A stretch of 16,662 nucleotides of DNA, taken from positions 1-16,662 of the forward strand of contig JAGFNK010001002.1 of assembly GCA_025769875.1 (NCBI GenBank), read 5' to 3'. Origin of the DNA: Russula earlei (taxonomy: Eukaryota > Basidiomycota > Agaricomycetes > Russulales > Russulaceae). The notes beneath the pieces are model-generated. The model was not told the DNA's origin. It saw only the letters and a program-made list of their open reading frames with translations, and ran no database searches. Shown here piece after piece: positions 15,701-16,662 of this stretch. How positions within the stretch are numbered: the first letter of the stretch is position 1; each line of letters opens with the position of its first letter. The position numbers and the translations under genes were made by a program.

Positions 15701-16662
15701 GCCTGCGTGGCGAAGTCCCATCTCACTGGAGAACTTTTCATGCTTTTCTCGAGCAAGTCCTTTGGTCAAAACATCAGCAGTTTGGTCCTCAGTGGGGATG
15801 TACTGAAAGCAAAGCTCCTCGCTTTCAACTTTGTGCCACAAAAAATGATGTCGGACTGCAATATGCTTGGTCCTGTTGTGAAAATCAGGGTTCCGCACAA
15901 TGGCTATTGCAGACTGGTTGTCCACATGAAGAGTGGTTGGAGAGTTAAGGTTTGTCCCTAGTTCACTCAGCAAGCATCTGAGCCACACTAACTCTTTTGT
16001 AGCATGCGTGGCGGCAATATACTCGGCTTCAGTGCTTGAAAGAGCAACTGAGCTTTGTTTTTTCGAACTCCAGCTGATTGCTCCTCCTCCCAGCATGAAT
16101 ACAAAGCCTGATGTGAATTTGCAGTCATTCACATCACTGGCCCAGTCTGCATCGACGAAACCATGCAAAATGGTGCCACCAGGGACTCCTTGTTGAAAGA
16201 CAAGCTGGTGAGTGCTGGTGGCTCGGAGGTATCGAAACGTGCGATCAAGTGTGCGCTGGTGTTCAGGTCCTGGGTTTGCAGCGTGTCGGCCAAGGGCTGC
16301 CACAGTGTATGCAAGATCAGGACGTGTACCAAGCATTGGGTACATAAGTGCACCAATAGCACTTTGGTAGGTTTTGGCGTTGATCTCAGGCAAGGTGAGC
16401 TTCATTAGGTGCTCATTCGCAAGTGTTGGTGTGCTGATGGGGCGCGCGTCAGCTTTGCCATACTTCTCTAGGATTTCATTGATATATTTTTCTTGAGAGA
16501 GGGCCATCCAACCAGCATTGCGATTCCGTGTGATTCGCATGCCCAAGATCCAGGAGATGTCACCAAGGTCAGTCATCTCGTAGTGCCATTTCAGGGCTGA
16601 TTTGTCTTTGTTGATGGTTTCCATAGATTTAGATGCCATTATGATATCATCAACGTATAAGG
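15698..16662 (-). CDS. Copia-3 RT-RNase H (C-terminal part of the polyprotein, partial)
   Basis: The frame is open from the window edge (16660) to TGA at 15698-15700, 320 visible codons; its true start lies outside. RT copies the RNA and RNase H removes the RNA strand. The RT catalytic YVDD lies at 16657-16646. The next blocks, numbered from the Met at 16639, are MTDLGDISWILGMRITR (22-38), YINEILEKY (52-60) and GTRPDLAYTVAALGRH (104-119). RNase H follows with VDADWASD (162-169), SSTEAEYIAA (201-210), LHVDNQSAIAIVRNPDFHNR (237-256) and TADVLTKGL (287-295), giving the expected acidic residues near D163, E204, D240 and D289. No frame break is seen. Confidence 0.95.
   Translation of the reverse strand, partial: LYVDDIIMASKSMETINKDKSALKWHYEMTDLGDISWILGMRITRNRNAGWMALSQEKYINEILEKYGKADARPISTPTLANEHLMKLTLPEINAKTYQSAIGALMYPMLGTRPDLAYTVAALGRHAANPGPEHQRTLDRTFRYLRATSTHQLVFQQGVPGGTILHGFVDADWASDVNDCKFTSGFVFMLGGGAISWSSKKQSSVALSSTEAEYIAATHATKELVWLRCLLSELGTNLNSPTTLHVDNQSAIAIVRNPDFHNRTKHIAVRHHFLWHKVESEELCFQYIPTEDQTADVLTKGLAREKHEKFSSEMGLRHAG

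Larger units (their letters stand above)
15441..16662 (-). mobile_element. Copia-3: 3' part of a Ty1/copia element, minus strand
   Basis: Reading leftwards, the window holds the end of RT, RNase H, a polypurine tract and a complete 250-bp 3' LTR. The rest lies beyond the right edge. It sits inside copia-2 RNase H; the five bases left of it are AATCT, whose partner copy would be expected beyond the window. The coding part has no stop or frameshift, so this is probably the youngest copia here. Confidence 0.9.

Noticed and set aside
15670..16408. Plus-strand open frames opposite copia-3 pol.
   Set aside because: They are shadows of the long minus-strand RT/RNase H frame with its full set of motifs.

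Overview
The window looks like a transposon graveyard from a fungal nuclear genome. It is most likely a basidiomycete, inferred from 50-60 bp introns with CTAA(T/C) branch-like sites, a BED-finger hAT transposase and Ty1/copia elements. No host gene could be supported.

Layout. 1-2290 is CpG-rich, non-coding in appearance, and built from diverged copies of a short repeat plus several intron-like modules (GTRCGY, long T-run, TTCTAACC, ACAG). 2290-3992 is AT-rich, with small hairpins, a degenerate AATCAGTAAGC repeat and one near-perfect palindrome. From 3993 to the end the window is one nested cluster of four elements.

Copia-2 (+ strand) is the oldest visible host element. Its 247-bp 5' LTR (3993-4011 plus 8691-8918) was split by copia-1 (4012-8685, + strand, LTRs of 491/489 bp). 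Its gag was split by a hAT DNA transposon (9129-12445, TIR TAAGGTGTGA, 8-bp target duplication). Its RNase H region is cut at 15440 by copia-3, on the minus strand (15441 to the window end, 250-bp 3' LTR). Copia-1, copia-2 and the hAT are broken. Copia-3 shows an open RT/RNase H frame up to the window edge and may be intact.

Main observation. All three copia LTRs have the same unusual leader architecture although their sequences differ. A TATA-like box is followed 34-36 nt later by a 33-39 nt unit that is interrupted by a 50-53 bp GT...AG intron-like segment with a branch-like CTAAT. A second copy of the unit lies downstream, and in it exactly that segment is missing. The first copy is therefore the unspliced leader and the second looks like a cDNA of the spliced leader, kept side by side in the LTR. 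Within each LTR the two copies match at 32/33 to 36/36, while between copia-1 and the other two families they barely resemble each other. This suggests the spliced copy is rewritten during reverse transcription or is kept for function. The primer sites next to the LTRs fit the anticodon arm of initiator tRNA-Met (half-tRNA priming), as in Drosophila copia and yeast Ty5.
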